Shown piece by piece: positions 13,441 through 13,601 of a DNA stretch of 13,601 nucleotides. Position numbers and translations under genes: made by a program. The notes below the pieces were generated by a model, which was not told the origin of the DNA, did no database searches, and was given only the letters and a program-made list of their open reading frames with translations. Source of the stretch: Pedobacter sp. UBA4863 (lineage in GTDB: Bacteria > Bacteroidota > Bacteroidia > Sphingobacteriales > Sphingobacteriaceae); NCBI RefSeq assembly GCF_002399615.1, contig NZ_DHDZ01000038.1, positions 67,493 to 81,093 of the forward strand. The letters run 5' to 3'. Position 1 is the first letter of the stretch. The number at the start of each line of letters is the position of its first letter.

Positions 13441-13601
13441 TGTACTAACTAATGTGAATTCGGGACAAGAGAAATAAGATATTTGCTAGCGATAGCCCCT
13501 CAAATCTACGTTCAGCTAATTTTCGGTCTCTTATTTTTCGGATTGCACCAATAAGCCAAAGTACTTTCTTTGAAAGAAAAATAAGCAACCGAGAGTTTTT
13601 G
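13441..13601. other. Right-end stretch without a recognised gene
   Basis: No convincing coding region on either strand. TTTCTTTGAAAGAAA (13565-13579) is a 15-base palindrome around a central G. A minus-strand frame is open over the last 90 bases or so, but its translation has no recognisable character and it continues off the window, so it is not called. Confidence 0.4.

Noticed and set aside
13441..13540. Possible inverted pair GAGAAATAAGA / TCTCTTATTTTTC
   Set aside because: The match has several mismatches and is AT-rich; not distinguishable from chance.
13513..13601. Minus-strand frame open to the window edge
   Set aside because: About 29 codons without recognisable motif, near noncoding repeat sequence; too little to call a partial gene.

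Overview
The window reads as chromosome of a member of the Bacteroidota, most likely Sphingobacteriaceae (Pedobacter-like). The reasons are moderate GC, almost no Shine-Dalgarno sequences, several Bacteroidota-type -7 promoter boxes (TAnnTTTG) just upstream of starts, and protein types typical of the phylum: a long-form Lgt, a two-domain Nfu protein, a DUF2059 protein, and paired bacterial-PH membrane proteins. The taxonomic call is inference from sequence style; no rRNA marker is present.

Layout. Bases 1-603 hold two tandem genes for tiny lipoproteins (the first cut by the window edge). Each has a Thr/Asp-rich tail and its own strong terminator. Then come purB (adenylosuccinate lyase, 685-2031) and an Nfu-type Fe-S scaffold (2175-2723), each with a recognisable -7 box and a 3' stem-loop. 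A decayed palindromic repeat (2897-3049) separates these from a minus-strand pair, lgt followed after 3 bp by an inositol-monophosphatase-family gene. Divergent from lgt is a plus-strand cluster with overlapping or abutting ends: a GT-B glycosyltransferase, an unrecognised 115-residue protein and a GNAT acetyltransferase.

Bases 7375-8801 look like an accessory insertion. A strikingly AT-rich minus-strand gene of 324 codons has the pattern of a RES-domain (NAD+-degrading toxin-like) protein. It is flanked on both sides by copies of one dispersed repeat arm (TGTCATGTTG...GTCGAAACATC), and no antitoxin is visible. After it the core genome resumes: hscA (Hsp70 for Fe-S assembly, 8802-10661) converges on a secreted DUF2059 gene, and both stop codons lie inside one 22-bp hairpin that should terminate transcription from both sides. 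Divergent from DUF2059 are two translationally coupled genes for membrane proteins with bacterial PH domains (YdbS/YdbT-like). The window ends in a second palindromic GTCATTGCGA element and about 160 bases without a recognisable gene.

Functional links. HscA and the Nfu protein both belong to Fe-S cluster assembly and delivery. Lgt is the enzyme that lipidates lipoproteins such as the small ones at the left end. The rest is a mixture of housekeeping genes. The parts most worth a second look are the RES-like gene in its repeat-flanked AT-rich island, and the mini-lipoproteins, in which every Asp lies in the D(S/T)x O-glycosylation motif of Bacteroidota.
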